Shown piece after piece: positions 22,160-34,010 of a stretch of DNA of 64,000 bases; positions within the stretch are counted from its first letter, which is position 1; each line of letters opens with the position of its first letter. Source of the stretch: Daucus carota subsp. sativus. Taxonomy: Eukaryota; Streptophyta; Magnoliopsida; Apiales; Apiaceae. The notes under the pieces were generated by a model. It ran no database searches, had not been told where the DNA came from, and was given only the letters and a program-made list of their open reading frames with translations. Both the position numbers and the translations under genes were made by a program. The stretch lies in assembly GCF_001625215.2 (NCBI RefSeq), contig NC_030382.2, positions 31,730,610-31,794,609 of the forward strand, given 5' to 3'.

Positions 22160-24371
22160 TATATTGTAATCTTGATGGTAAATCATAAGTTTTATAGAAC
22201 AAGAAATTGATCTCTAAAACATTGTATGTTTACTTACTAAATTTTATGGTGGGAGTATTTCATTCTGCTTGAAGTTAATTATTAATTAATTGTGAATCAT
22301 GCATCAAACATATTTCATATTTGTTCTTAGGAAAATTTGTTACAAATGACTAAGAAATAATAATAATAATATAGCTACAGGATGAATGTTTTTGAAACTT
22401 TCGAGGATGTGGTATAAGTTGAAATACTAAATCTTGAAAACTGCTATTTGACAAAAGAATCAAAATTTCAAAATTTTATTCCGACATGATATAATATTGC
22501 AAGCACGTTTGGAGATATTTGGTTCGAGAGGATTGTCCTGATGTCAAATTTTAATTTATTTTCTTTTAGGATTGTCGTGTTGTATTTCACCCCTACAGTA
22601 TAAATCCTCATCTATAAATATAGCCAATATCCTGATATTGAATATATTTGTCGAACTTATGGGATCTATAATGAAATGTCATATTATCTGTTATCGTATT
22701 AAAATAATATCTTTATTATGACAAAAAAATATACTATCTTTACTGATAATAACTTAAGATAATAATAATATATTATTTTTAAACTATAGTTAGTGAAACT
22801 GGAGCACGATCTTCTCCAGATTCAACAAATTTTACACAATCAATTATTAATTCAATTTAATCGACTATTATTTTAATCGGCTATTATACCAAAATTTAAC
22901 CATAGGTTAGTTCTTAGAGCATAGCAGCAAATCATAGATTTAAATCCTACAAATAATATATAATTTTTAGGATTAAATGATTGCGATAGAAAATTAGATG
23001 AGTATAACATCTTTCTATAATTATTAGTTAAATTATTAAGTAAAATAATGTGTGTGAGATTATAATAATATATAGTTATATAATAATCATTCTTTAAAAT
23101 AAAAATAATATATATAGAAAAGGTATGGTACATGTATATATATAGTTAGCTTTAGTTTTTCTAATAATATGAATATATTAATTTAAATTTAGAACTATTC
23201 ATGCTTTTAATTAATGCATTGATGGTCTTGATAAATGTTATTAGTTCTGAATTATATAATCAAATTTATTATACACTTTACTCCAATATACAATATAAAA
23301 TCGGACTATATTGATAAAAAAGACATATATGAATTGCAAATAATAAAATAATATCACTTGCCAGAACTACTAACTAAAAGCAATAGTATAACAAAAAGAG
23401 CACAAACTCTGAACTTATAAACTAGATATATTGTATGCTTTGCTTTTTCAAATAATACTAGTATTTTTTTTTATAAAGAATTAGAGATATAATGTAGCTA
23501 TTGTGTTTCTTTATACAGTTTCAACCCAGGCTTTGATATACCCCTATATTTGAGCGGCCAACTTGTGTCTTATTCTCATTTGGCCTACCTCAAATTCCTG
23601 AACGGCATTGCTTATTCTTAATAAATCAGGGAATAGATCTCAGTTTTTTAATATTTTTATTTTTATTCCTTTGATATTTGAATATGTGCTTCAGAATCTG
23701 ATAGAGACATTCATAAAGCATACAAACTTTTGACAATGTTGGTGCATGTACCAGAGATGAGAATGAAAACCACCTCAAGCACATTGGTATATGTTCACAT
23801 ACAAATTTATTATAAACATTTTATTTGCTAGTTAAATAATGCCTAATTGGCAAACCAATTGACAACTTTATGAATGATTTGTAGTTTGTAATATGAATCT
23901 GATGTTAAGATAATTTATTTAATTATCAAATCTAAATACTTAGAACCAGGTCATGACCACTTGATTTTAAAAACAAAAGCACACTCAAGAATCTCTATCA
24001 AAGGCCTGCTAAGATTAATAATTATGTTTAAGGTGTGATCAATGAGTTCTCAATACACAGAATACATATATTATCAGAACATGTGTTCTACCTTTAACTT
24101 GATGCCATTGACTATAAACAGTAGAGACAATCAAATTTATGCAAACATTGGATTAAGATTTTTAATAAGTCAAGAGGTTCTGTGAACATAATACAAGTGT
24201 ATCATTTGCATTATCATAATAACATGAACAAAGAAACTATAACACTGTGCTACAACAATTTACTTATGGAAGAACATGTACATGGATCATCACACATCTC
24301 TAGCTACTGGGATATTAAGAATTTCCCAGAGCCTTGATACATTCAGTAAAGAAAAACAAAAGTTATATTGT
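22160..24371. other. Intergenic, AT-rich
   Basis: Long AT-rich stretch between the small gene and the MYC gene. I see poly(AT) runs and no supported coding frame, RNA gene or element with both ends. The last 150-200 bases before 24372 are probably MYC 3' UTR. Confidence 0.4.
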
Positions 24372-26138
24372 TTACGAGACTCTGGCTGTTAATGCTACTC
24401 TAAGCTGTTCTTGGGTATATAATCGACTCCCCATCTTCACAGTAGCTTGTTGGATCGTCAAATCTTTGACAGCAGATACACTTGCATGGATGACATCAAG
24501 ATCCAGATCTTCCAATGCTGCCATCAACTTGGCTGCAGGGTGATTCTTTTTAGAGCTTTGTACACGAATCATTGCATCCCAGCCAATAATCTTGACGTCG
24601 ATGTCCAAATCTATCAACTTGCTTCCATGTACCTTTGACAAGTTAGAATCCTTCTTAGGTCCTGATTGAACTAAACATTGTGCTTCTTTAATGCTCAATT
24701 GCTTTCTTAAAGTCTCCAGCTGACTCCTCAGCTCATCTTTCTCTGAATCCGCCGCCTGCACCTTAGATTTTAGCTCGTTGATATACATAATAGAGTCTCC
24801 AAGAAGTGAAGCTTTATCCATTTTCGATACATTAGGTACCACAACACGAAGAGCATAAAATTTCTGATTAAGCCTCTCCCTCCTCTGCCTCTCCGCCTCA
24901 ACATGATTCAACGGTTCTTCTCTCCCATTTGCAGGCTTTCTTCCCCTCTTTCGTGGCTTCTTTTCTGGCTCCACAACTTGAAGACTCTCAACCTCTTTTA
25001 ACATAGAAGGCTCAAGATCCGAATGATCAGAATCACCCACACCACCTCCACTAGATTTCACACCAGAAAACGACCACATACCATCATCCCGAGACCTCTT
25101 CTTACTCTCCACAACTCCCCCAAATTGCGAATTCCCAGTGAACTCATTTCCATTACTCGTTTTACTTTCCCCAAAATTCAGTATCTCACTTGATTTCCCC
25201 TTACAACCATTCCCAACATTAGTACTACTAATCCCATCAATCCCACTGTGCGAAAAGTTCACTTCTTCAATCACAACTGCACTCCTACCTCCTTGATTCC
25301 GATCAAATTGTTGACTCTGGACATGACTTGCACTACTAAAACTCGGGTTAAAATTCTCTGTCAAAGTACTAGAACTATGATTCTCAACCACAACACTCTT
25401 AGACTTAGACAAATCCACTTCCCTGACAAAACCCTCAGACGGATCACACTCACTATGATCCAAACCCAATGTCCAATCCCCCGATTGGCCGCCATTTGAA
25501 TCGAACAAAATATTCACCTGATTCAACAAACCCGAGCTCCGAAAAATCAAATCAGTAGATCCCAACTCTACAACTCCATTCCCAACAGGAACACAGACCA
25601 AAGTCTGCAACCCAAAACTCTGAGCTTGTGCAGCTCTATCACACTCACAACTCATCAACCGATCACCTCCACTGACCCAGATGAACGAATTCGTCTGAAA
25701 AGCCCGACCCGGAAGACCCGACCCGGATCCGAAACTCTGGGTCATCGAAATCAAAAAGAACCACTCAGTATCAGTGACTTCCTCATCACCATTGTCGTCA
25801 CTAGAAGAAGCCTCAGCGCCGGAAATCAAAGAATTGAGGCTCCGAAGCACTTCTTTCCGGTGCTGCTGCTCAGCAGCTGAAGCAGCGCTGATTGGTTGCG
25901 ATTTCTTCTGTTTATCATCGCCTTGGTAGTAGCCATCAGCCCATCCGAGAACAGAGGATGTGGGTTGCCAGAAGATAGCGTAAGTCCAGGGCTGTTTAGC
26001 ATTTTCGATGAGAGATTGGAGGCCGTGTTGGAGAGATTCTTGTGCTGGGGCCCACGTGTCTGTGGAGGAGACGAAGGGGTCGAGCGTTGAGAGGGTGGTG
26101 GTGGTGGTGGCGACGGGGAAGGGGTGGTAGTGTGTCAT
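24372..26138 (-). CDS. MYC2-clade bHLH transcription factor
   Basis: An intronless gene of 588 residues, as usual for MYC2/3/4. Order of parts: an N-terminal bHLH-MYC_N domain (WTYAIFWQ...[10 protein letters not shown] near residues 50-75), the acidic [18 protein letters not shown] segment of the activation region, a JAZ-interacting region ([19 protein letters not shown]), a serine-rich linker, [20 protein letters not shown], and the bHLH from about residue 408 ([11 protein letters not shown], with His412, Glu416 and Arg420 for E-box contact). An ACT-like dimerisation domain ends in [19 protein letters not shown]. Such factors bind G-boxes and are released from JAZ repressors by jasmonate. 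The start at 26138 is preferred, because the 68 upstream in-frame residues run into a MITE. Assignment to MYC2, 3 or 4 is open. Confidence 0.93.
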   Translation of the reverse strand: MTHYHPFPVATTTTTLSTLDPFVSSTDTWAPAQESLQHGLQSLIENAKQPWTYAIFWQPTSSVLGWADGYYQGDDKQKKSQPISAASAAEQQHRKEVLRSLNSLISGAEASSSDDNGDEEVTDTEWFFLISMTQSFGSGSGLPGRAFQTNSFIWVSGGDRLMSCECDRAAQAQSFGLQTLVCVPVGNGVVELGSTDLIFRSSGLLNQVNILFDSNGGQSGDWTLGLDHSECDPSEGFVREVDLSKSKSVVVENHSSSTLTENFNPSFSSASHVQSQQFDRNQGGRSAVVIEEVNFSHSGIDGISSTNVGNGCKGKSSEILNFGESKTSNGNEFTGNSQFGGVVESKKRSRDDGMWSFSGVKSSGGGVGDSDHSDLEPSMLKEVESLQVVEPEKKPRKRGRKPANGREEPLNHVEAERQRRERLNQKFYALRVVVPNVSKMDKASLLGDSIMYINELKSKVQAADSEKDELRSQLETLRKQLSIKEAQCLVQSGPKKDSNLSKVHGSKLIDLDIDVKIIGWDAMIRVQSSKKNHPAAKLMAALEDLDLDVIHASVSAVKDLTIQQATVKMGSRLYTQEQLRVALTARVS

Positions 26139-26289
26139 TTGGGGAGTGTTGAAAACGTGGGAAATGAGAGGATGGTGGAGACAGAGTTTGTAAACGTGGG
26201 GGTTTGTTTGTGTAGGAATGAATGGGTAAATAGAGGCGGCTTTTATCAATGTGTTTCCGAGTAGTGAGTAGTTTCTTGTGAAGTTTCCA

Positions 26290-26476
26290 AGCCTTCTAGA
26301 TAATGCTAGGTGCATATAATTGTGTACAGAAAATTTGTACATAATGATGTGACAAGTGATGTGGTAGATTTTAATCGGGGTTGTTGGTGTAAATGCAGGG
26401 GGTCATTCAATTAAAATCCGCCACATGTTATTATGTACATGTTTTTGTACACAATTATGTGCACCAAGCATTTTCC
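26290..26476. mobile_element. MITE in the MYC promoter
   Basis: Inverted ends: AATGCTAGGTGCATATAATT with GTGTACA at the left, and TGTACACAATTATGTGCACC with AAGCATTTTCC at the right. The AATGCT start resembles the Mutator-like MITE at 35902 (GGAAAATGCTAGAG). I could not confirm a target duplication. It lies about 150 bases upstream of the MYC start codon. Confidence 0.65.
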
Positions 26477-26488
26477 TTCCTAAAATAT

Positions 26489-26700
26489 TACTCCCTCCTT
26501 CTTGAAATATAAATCGTTTCACTTTCTTATACACACTTTTAAATTTTTTGACCGCATAGATAAATTCATTATTTTCACAATTTTTTTTAATAAAAATACA
26601 AGTCATATATTTTTATTCAAGAAAAAAAAATTCAAAAATAATGATTTTAACTATGTAAGATAAAGAAGCGTGTGTGTGCCATAGATACAAATGAACTTTT
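26489..26700. repeat. Truncated Stowaway-like repeat
   Basis: Begins TACTCCCTCCTTCTTGAAAT and contains TTTTTTGACCGCATAG, as in the separase intron. The opposite CTCCCTCC end is missing, so this is a one-ended relic. Confidence 0.5.
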
Positions 26701-26802
26701 GACTTTTTTGATAATTAAGTTGATCAATTTTTTATTATAAATTCACAAATGTTGGTCTCAAAAAGCTTTATAATGCTTAAACTGGACTATTATCAATTCA
26801 AG

Positions 26803-27465
26803 TAGGGAACAGAAATCGCATCGAAAATCAAAACCTAACCAAAAACTGCAAAAATCGAATGAAACCACACAAAATAAAACCGCAATGAATAAAACCGAAC
26901 CAAATAAAAACCGTACTGATACTTTGTTTTTGGTTTTTAAAATTTTTAAAAGCGAATACAAATCGAACCGAACGACAATAATATCTATATTTATTTAATT
27001 ATTTTTTATATATTTAAATATAATATATAAATTATATGTATTATAAAACAAATAACATATGTTTTATACACTGCCTGCCTTTGCCAGAAGAAGCTGATTT
27101 GCTACATTAACCTGCCTTTGCCAGAGCCTAAACTAGATGAAGGGTGATGCTACTCAATTGTTGACAGAGCTCTGTCCATGGACTCACCGCAACCGGACTC
27201 ACCGCAAGAGTGCCGGTAAGTATAACTTAATCAAACTAAAATTTGTTTTGTTTTCTCCCCTCAAATGTAGATATCATGATTTTTAATTTTTCGGACTTTG
27301 TACGGTTTGAAAACCGAACCGCACTATATGAAACCGGATTCGCTTATATTATAAACCGAACCGCATCATAGGTTTTTGGTTTGGTTTTGATTTTTGATTT
27401 TAGAAACCGCACTTTTGTGGTTCCGGTTGCGGTTTTAGGTGCAAACCGCACCATGCACATCCCTA
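26803..27465. mobile_element. Non-autonomous hAT element, 663 bp
   Basis: It ends in TAGGGA at the left and TCCCTA at the right. The right flank reads inwards as TAGGGATGTGCATGGTGCGG, and both subterminal zones are full of AACCGAACCG/CGGTTTTGGTT words. The 8-base flanks AATTCAAG (26795-26802) and ATTTCAAG (27466-27473) match at 7 of 8 positions, as expected for hAT. The centre (27060-27220) holds a doubled CTGCCTTTGCCAGA and a doubled GGACTCACCGCAA of unknown origin. No transposase frame. Confidence 0.85.
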
Positions 27466-27473
27466 ATTTCAAG

Positions 27474-28221
27474 ATAGAAATATCAGATCACGTATTTCAC
27501 AGATAGTCTACTCTTTTGGGTTGAACAATGCTGCAGAAAATTGGATATGAAAAAGAAAATGTCGCAGAAGCTTAACAAGGGAGGCTTGCCAGTGCTGATG
27601 AGTTCATAAGGTGCCATTGACTTATCAGTTTGACAGTTTCCCCTCATCTTCACATTATCGAGAGAGGTCTCATAAGTTTTAAGCTTTCCAAATTTCTACA
27701 ATGCAGCTCTACAAAAGATGGATACTTAACTTATTGCTGTGATTAACGAGGAAAACGTCTGCTTGCAAGGATCACATATCGACTTTGTTGCTCCTGGCAA
27801 TAGTGGTTCTTAGTACTTTGTAGCAAATCTATAAGGGGAAGGTCATGAATATATTTTGAAATTTTTGGGAGTACAAACTTCGTTTTTTAGGATGATATAT
27901 TACGGTTTATCATGTTTCTCGGATTAGATAGTACCAATTTGACACTCTCAGGAAAGGATCAAATTTGATACCTGAAAATTGGTTAATGATATCAGATGGA
28001 ACTGAGAGCTGGTGAGACAAAAAATCTATATAGTACTAATACAAGACAATGGGCAAGACTTATGTGATTAAATTTATTATCCGCAGAAGAATTTTTTTCT
28101 AAATTTGACTCGTATCAGATCGATACGGTCCAAAATTTTGGTCTGCTTTCAACTGCTCCCAACCATGCATACTTTGTTTGCAGAAACTCTTGAATGTCAA
28201 AATTGAGAATGTGATTAGATA
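27474..28221. other. Intergenic, downstream of the GRAS gene
   Basis: No coding frame or element ends seen. The last 200 bases are likely 3' UTR of the minus-strand GRAS gene. Confidence 0.35.
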
Positions 28222-29661
28222 CTAACAGGGCTTCCACGCACTCGCCCACACCACAGCCTGATCCTTCCATATCAAGAAAATGCCAGCTTCAGGGCACGTC
28301 GACATTGTCCACCCTTCCCTGTACCTCCTCAAAAGAGCGGCTACATCCTCAGTCACTTCATTGCTAAAACCAACACCACTGAATCCAGCTGCTTGAAGCC
28401 TGCTTGACCATTGCCTCTGAGTCTCTCGCTGCTCAGTAGACTCAGACAAAGGGCATGCCACCAGGTCCACAATAGCGCGTCCCGCGGCCTTCTCTAAAGC
28501 CAACTTCTCATTGCTGATCTTTGGAAAACAGTCATCCAAACACTCAAAATAAACCCTGAACCATCTCAAACATTCTTCAAATCCTCTCACAAACTCGTAT
28601 CCCTCCACACCTACATCAAGATCAGCTTCTTCTTCGACAACCGTGACAATCCTCGGCTGCAACCTTGATAGCATGCTAATGAAAACACCTCTGCGGTCAC
28701 TTTGAACAGAGTGGAACGAGCCCACACAGTTTATCACAAGTGCCTCATCTTGCTGAACATCCAACATTGCTGAATTCAATTGAGACAAATCTCTAGTGTG
28801 GTAAATCACATTGAATTTAAACGGCACTCCCATGAGTCTCGCAAACTTCTCCATTCTGTAACCGATCTCCCTCATCACTTTCTGCAACGTTGCTGCAGAG
28901 CCACCAACGACGCAGGTGAGACGAAGGCGTGTCGTTTCATAGCTTCTTGTGGCTAATAACTCCAAAAGAGTAGGCCACTGTGTACAATACGTGTTGCTAA
29001 AGTCAATTATGTGTAATTTGGACTTACCTTGGAATGCTTCCATAATTGCACCATTACAAGCAGTATGCCCGAATGTCGTCCAAGGGCTAACTTCTTGAAA
29101 CTTCAGAAGAGTGCTCCTCATCGAATCAAAAGAAAGATTTCTTTCTGATGCCAAGGTTAAGCTCTGGTAAAATTTGTAGCCTCGGCTGGTCATGCGGTTA
29201 AACAAGGCCTGTAGGAAATAATAAGCCAGCTTTTCATTCGTGTCCCCGTATTGTGAGCCAAGCTCATTAAGCATTGAGATGATCTCTTGGAGGCGCGTGC
29301 TGTTGTCTTCAGAGATTGCCCTGGCAGCTTCAAGGAGTATGTCAGATGACCACTTATCCGATACCAAAGGATTGAAATTTATGCTCAAGCAAGAAGAAGA
29401 GTTAATGTCACCGCGATTTGCTGATGAAGCTGACTCAATTAGGCCATACTGATGGTCTGGTAAGGTGGCTGTGGATGGAATCTGGTTATACTTATGATCA
29501 CGAGACGTCGAAGAGAAATCATCTTCTTCCATGAAACAAGTGAAGCATTCTTCCTCCTGTTGATGGAAATTACTGAACTGGCTCGAAATTTTGTTAGAGT
29601 TGAAGGAGGACTGCTGATGATCAGAAGATTGCAGGACTGGTATGGTAAACAAAGTGTCCAT
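28222..29661 (-). CDS. SHR-like: SHORT-ROOT-subfamily GRAS protein
   Basis: A single exon encoding 479 residues; Arabidopsis SHR has about 530. A variable N-terminus is followed by the GRAS domain from about residue 105. Within it, KLHIIDFSNTYCTQWPTLLE (near 215-235) is the VHIID region, LKFQEVSPWTTFGH precedes it, RMEKFARLMGVPFKFNVIYH and RIVTVVEEEADL follow, and VVWASAWKP at the end is the SAW motif. The line AAGRAIVDLVAC and the run RETQRQWSSRL match SHR more than SCR or DELLA proteins. SHR moves from stele to endodermis and patterns root and leaf tissue layers together with SCR; the role here is by family. The gene looks intact. It could be SHR itself or a lineage-specific paralogue. Confidence 0.9.
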   Translation of the reverse strand: MDTLFTIPVLQSSDHQQSSFNSNKISSQFSNFHQQEEECFTCFMEEDDFSSTSRDHKYNQIPSTATLPDHQYGLIESASSANRGDINSSSCLSINFNPLVSDKWSSDILLEAARAISEDNSTRLQEIISMLNELGSQYGDTNEKLAYYFLQALFNRMTSRGYKFYQSLTLASERNLSFDSMRSTLLKFQEVSPWTTFGHTACNGAIMEAFQGKSKLHIIDFSNTYCTQWPTLLELLATRSYETTRLRLTCVVGGSAATLQKVMREIGYRMEKFARLMGVPFKFNVIYHTRDLSQLNSAMLDVQQDEALVINCVGSFHSVQSDRRGVFISMLSRLQPRIVTVVEEEADLDVGVEGYEFVRGFEECLRWFRVYFECLDDCFPKISNEKLALEKAAGRAIVDLVACPLSESTEQRETQRQWSSRLQAAGFSGVGFSNEVTEDVAALLRRYREGWTMSTCPEAGIFLIWKDQAVVWASAWKPC

Positions 29662-31545
29662 TTCACAGAGGCCTAAGCTAAGTGATCAATCATAGAAGCA
29701 ATTATCTCAGTGTTGTAACCCAGACATGATAACAGAAAGAGAGAATCTGAGTCAGTGAAACACACACTATTCCTATTTTGGTGACTAACAATAACAAGTT
29801 ACAGTGCTGGTAAAGATGTTAAATTTGACAATAAGAATTGACCAGTACATAAAAGAAACTTGAATTAAACGGGGAAAATGAGACTCGTCCCACAAATAAG
29901 AAAAAAGAGATCTCAGTAACTTCTTTGTAGAGACAGCAACTAGTGTTAACCCTGACATGCACTTCTAGTTCAAATATTTCCACTTTTGCGGTTTACACTT
30001 ATACGCCTTATTACAATTGAGTATGATGAGCGAGAGTCGAACCCGGATGAGCGAGAGTCGACCTCAAATGTTCGAGGATAATAGACGATAACCAATTACT
30101 AGACTATCCAACCACGCTGAAGGAGAGAGTTAAGTATAAGAGTTTCGACATTTAAAAATTTTAAGAACGGATCAAGTATAAGAAAGTTTAATGTTTTGAA
30201 TAGAATCTACTATAAAAATTTGAAAAATGGTTTCAATAATAGTTTGGTCATCCAATGGGTTGAATCAGAAATATACACCTACCTTTCATGGACCCAATAT
30301 TAGTAGTTGTTTGTTGATTTTGCTATAGCCTACGAGACATGTGATACATATTAATAATGTCTCTGTGGTCTTCCTCATGGAACACCTCCTATTTCTTTCA
30401 ATTATTTTTAGTTTTATTTAAATTATTTAAGTGGAAGTAATGAAAACATATTAACCTTCTTAAATTTTTGAGATCTATTACAAACTCTCGCCCGAAGCAT
30501 TGAATCAAGGGTTAAGTGTCAAGCTGGTCATTGAAATGAAAGATGTATTTAGATATATCATTTTCATCATTAAAATCGTATAAAATATTAAAGGTATACC
30601 TTCAAATACGTGTCGAGAAAGTAAATATTTTCTTTTGTTAAGTTATAAACATTTTTCTTCAACGCTATTATAATCAAATGAAAATTGGTGAATTCTAATA
30701 TTTGAGATAATATATCTAAATTTTTTTAAAAAAAATATGTACTATATATTCTTGGTCAGTGAATCAACACCATGAAAATCCGGGAGATTTGTAATCTCGA
30801 AAATGATGAAGAACGAAAAAATCTACACAAAATTCAGACTCTTACAAAAGAAAAACAAGAGATGAATCAAGAATAATAAAAATAACATAAGATTTGGATT
30901 TTTCACGGATGAAAACTAATGAAAACCCGCCAAATATTTATCAGATAATAGAAGCAGCTAGTAGAGAATTATAGATATCCCCGGGAAAATATTCAAAACC
31001 CTTACCAATATTCTTCTTTTGTTAAATGTTGAAAATTAAGTTATAAACAAAAGAGTTTGAGTTACATCGGCTAATATTTATGAAAACAAATCATTTGTCT
31101 CAAAAGAAAGAATTTAAATTTAAGAACATAATTTTTAAACAAGAAAACAATTTATTTTTCTATGAACCTCTTACAAAATTTTCTTTGGATAATAGAAAGT
31201 GCATAGTCGTATGTTTCTTCGTATTTTAATAGATCTCTTGATAGATAATAATTTATGCATGATATAATCTGAAACAAAATTCTGTAGTCTGAGTTTTGAC
31301 AGAAAATTATGAAGAAAGCCTGCTTGGCTTTGAGAGAGCCGGCTAGTGATCTTTTAGAAGTCTTTAAATGAGTCTTATAATACTATTTTTTTTTTGTTTG
31401 ATAATATATAGTTTTATGTTGATCAAGAATATCCAAATTCTCCGGCCACTTGTGTTTTTCTCGCGATAATCTACAACATAACAATTGTGCTAACTGTTTT
31501 TAGTGTTTACAACTATGTGTACACTGAATCAATGCTACACACATA
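29662..31545. other. Intergenic between the GRAS and BAHD genes
   Basis: The 29662-29950 part is the likely leader and promoter of the minus-strand GRAS gene. A SINE-like head sits at 29995-30121 (listed separately). From 30122 to 31545 I see AT-rich sequence with no supported gene. Confidence 0.35.
29995..30121 (-). mobile_element. tRNA-derived SINE-like head
   Basis: On the minus strand, GTGGTTGGATAGTCTAGT is followed by a B-box-like GGTTCGACTCT (30033-30043), as in pol III promoters of plant SINEs. A 21-base duplication (GATGAGCGAGAGTCGA twice, 30025 and 30046) covers the B box. It does not fold as a complete tRNA, so I do not call a tRNA gene. Confidence 0.4.
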
Positions 31546-31548
31546 TAA

Positions 31549-31942
31549 GAGCATCTCCAACGGTGTTGGCTATATTCGTTGGCTAAATTGGACCTGTAAG
31601 ACATTATGTAAAATTTGTTGAACCTGTAAGACATTTTGCTTCAATGGTATTGGCTATACTGGTTGGCTATAATTTAAAAATAGTATGTTATTAATATTTT
31701 AAATTGTTAAAATAGAATATATCAGTTTAATATGGTAATAAATGATGTGTAATCTTCCTACAGATTTCTTACAGACCTGTAGAGGTTCGACAAATATAGT
31801 CATCCATAGGAGGTTGGCTAAAATTATAGACAACAGATTAGTGTGGTTGGAGTGCTATTTTTTCAGGACGTTGGCTATATTTTTTAATTTTGGAATGCCA
31901 ACTCATTTTTTAGCCAAGGGCTTTGTATGGTTGGAGATGCTC
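31549..31942. mobile_element. Harbinger-like MITE directly upstream of the BAHD gene
   Basis: Terminal inverted repeats are GAGCATCTCCAACGG at the left and GTTGGAGATGCTC at the right, flanked by TAA at 31546-31548 and 31943-31945. The interior has several TTGGCTATA/TTGGCTAAA words. The element ends only 42 bases before the BAHD start codon. The split element at 15470/19893 belongs to the same family. Confidence 0.88.
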
Positions 31943-31984
31943 TAAAGAGAAAGATTTTGTGTAACTTGTGATTGTGAAATAGTC

Positions 31985-33256
31985 ATGATCATGCAGGCAC
32001 CTCAGATAATCTCGAAAGAGCTCATTAGACCCTCCTCTCCAACACCAAATCACTTAAAAAATTTCAGTCTTTCTTTGCTGGATCAGCTCTCTCCTAATTT
32101 TTACCTTCCAATTGTCATGTTTTACCCTGACATGGGACTCAATGCCAGTGACATTTCAGATTTACTTAAAAAATCTTTGTCCGAAACTCTATCGCTTTAT
32201 TACCCTTTTGCAGGGAGGCCTGCAAGTAAAGGTGTCATCGAATGTACTGATGAAGGGGTTGAATTCTTTGTAGCCCGGATGGATTATAAGCTAGCTGAAG
32301 TTCTTGATGAGATTGAGCCGCGAAAAATTGATCTGTTCTATCCCAAGGGGGTTCTTTGGAATGAATCATATGAGGGCAGTCTTCTTGTCACTCAAGTCAC
32401 GTTTTTTAGTTGCGGTGCTTTGGCCATTAGTATGTGTTTTTTACACAAGATTTCTGATGCAGGAACAGTAGCTATATTTCTTAGTGATTGGGCATCACTG
32501 GCACGAAACTCGGGCTTGAATCTTCCACCTCCATATTTCATTTCAAAGTCACTCGTACCCCCCAATGACGCGCCAGTTGTTAAGGAAGTTACCAGGATTG
32601 AGACACTAGATGATTGTGTCACACGCAGGTTTGTTTTTGATGCTTCAAAACTAGCTGAGCTCAAGGCCATGGTAACAAAATTTGGAGTGCCTAATCCTTC
32701 CCGAGTTGAAGTTGTAGGGGCATTCATTTACAAATGTCTTATGGCAGCAAACTTTAAGGCAAAGGGTGAATCTTCAAGGCCTTATCTCTTCATTCAGCCC
32801 GTAAATTTAAGGTCAAGAACTACACCACCAGTTCCAGCAAATTCAGTTGGTAATTTTGCTTGGTTTTCGACGGTTATGGTAAAGAATGAGAGGGAAAAAG
32901 AATTGCATAATTTGGTTAGTGCAATAAAAAATGGAATGGCACAGTTTAATGATCGGTTTGGTAAAAACCAGACGTCGAATGAATGCTATGCCATGATCTG
33001 TGATATGATGAAGCATATGATGAACAAGGGTCTGAGTGATGAATGTAATGTTTACAAGGGATCAAGCTTGTGTAGGTTCCCATATGATGATATTGATTTT
33101 GGGTGGGGGAAGCCTATATGGGCTGGCCTTTCCAGCAGTGTTATAAGCAACACTTTTGCATTAAAGGATGCACCAGAGCGTGGAATCGAAGCCTGGATCA
33201 CTCTTCAAGAAGAAGAGATGGCTTTTTTTGCATCTGAGGTAGCTACTCTCGCGTGA
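31985..33256 (+). CDS. BAHD acyltransferase (vinorine-synthase-like)
   Basis: An intronless gene of 423 residues, about normal for BAHD enzymes, which transfer acyl groups from CoA thioesters to alcohols or amines in the cytosol. The catalytic HxxxD is HKISD (His154, Asp158), and the structural DFGWG is complete at residues 371-375. LYYPFAGRP near residue 72 is the usual N-terminal motif. The closest group seems to be the vinorine synthase/alcohol acyltransferase clade; substrate cannot be told from sequence. The start could be Met1 (31985) or Met3 (31991). The promoter is unusual in that a complete MITE ends 42 bases upstream, so the transcription start may lie inside that element. Confidence 0.93.
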   Translation: MIMQAPQIISKELIRPSSPTPNHLKNFSLSLLDQLSPNFYLPIVMFYPDMGLNASDISDLLKKSLSETLSLYYPFAGRPASKGVIECTDEGVEFFVARMDYKLAEVLDEIEPRKIDLFYPKGVLWNESYEGSLLVTQVTFFSCGALAISMCFLHKISDAGTVAIFLSDWASLARNSGLNLPPPYFISKSLVPPNDAPVVKEVTRIETLDDCVTRRFVFDASKLAELKAMVTKFGVPNPSRVEVVGAFIYKCLMAANFKAKGESSRPYLFIQPVNLRSRTTPPVPANSVGNFAWFSTVMVKNEREKELHNLVSAIKNGMAQFNDRFGKNQTSNECYAMICDMMKHMMNKGLSDECNVYKGSSLCRFPYDDIDFGWGKPIWAGLSSSVISNTFALKDAPERGIEAWITLQEEEMAFFASEVATLA

Positions 33257-33339
33257 AGAAGTTCACAAAATTATCAAACTAATAACAAAATTAGATATGA
33301 AGTGAGCTGTGGTCTATCTTGTATCAAAAGTTTCACTGC

Positions 33340-33545
33340 AAAGGTTAGCCAAACCGGTTATATATATGTGTGTCTATTCTCGCAAGTAAAATTCAGACCA
33401 ATATCTTTATCATCCTAGGATCGTAGGTTCGATTTCATTGGAATGCATGTTAGTAAGTGGACTGTCATGCTCGGTGGATACGAGTGTGCTAGCAGTTCTT
33501 CGAATCAGTCGAGATGTGCGAAAACTGGTTCGGACACTGGATAAA
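33340..33545 (+). mobile_element. SINE-like sequence in the BAHD 3' region
   Basis: An A-box-like TAGCCAAACCGG (33345-33356) and a B-box-like GGTTCGATTTC (33426-33436) are followed by GGATACGAGTG and GTTCGGACACTGG, words typical of plant tRNA-derived SINE bodies. The box spacing is longer than usual, which suggests an internal insertion. It may lie within the BAHD 3' UTR. Confidence 0.5.
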
Positions 33546-33754
33546 AAAATTACAGGACGCTTTTGACATCAACATGGTTGAAATATTATCGCTTTGGATT
33601 GTGGAGGCATCAAAAATCGATATGATTTTTGAGTTTTCTAATATTATTGTCTTATGTAATGGCCAATTAGCACTGAAAACTCAGCCGAAGTGACGAGGCT
33701 ACCGCCAATTAATTAGTTGCATTTTGTAATGACAAATTATGTAAGTTTTGTATG

Positions 33755-34010
33755 ATAGTGCCATGTTTCGTTACCTAATTAGATTTTTATACACTTGTGA
33801 AAACATATTGCCCAGCACAATCATTTTACAAGGGACACTCTTAAAACCAAACATAAATAGATTATTACGCACAATCATGCTTTGGTACCTAATTAGATTT
33901 TTCAGAGAATAGTGCCATGTTTCGGTATCTAATTAGAATTTTACACACTTGTGAATATTGCCCAGCACAATTATTACAAGGGGCAGCTGTTAAAACAGAA
34001 CATAAACCGT
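33755..34010. repeat. Diverged tandem duplication of about 155 bp
   Basis: AGTGCCATGTTTCG, then CCTAATTAGA and ATTGCCCAGCACAATCATT, are seen from 33755 and again from 33911 with small changes. Nothing suggests coding use. The sequence from 34011 to 34334 holds nothing I can name. Confidence 0.7.

Noticed and set aside
26139-26342. 68-residue in-frame extension of the MYC protein
   Set aside because: It reads into a MITE, lacks family similarity, and MTHYHPF at 26138 fits the expected start zone.
29995-30121. A tRNA gene
   Set aside because: A- and B-box words are present, but the sequence does not fold into a full cloverleaf and the B box is duplicated; a SINE-like relic fits better.
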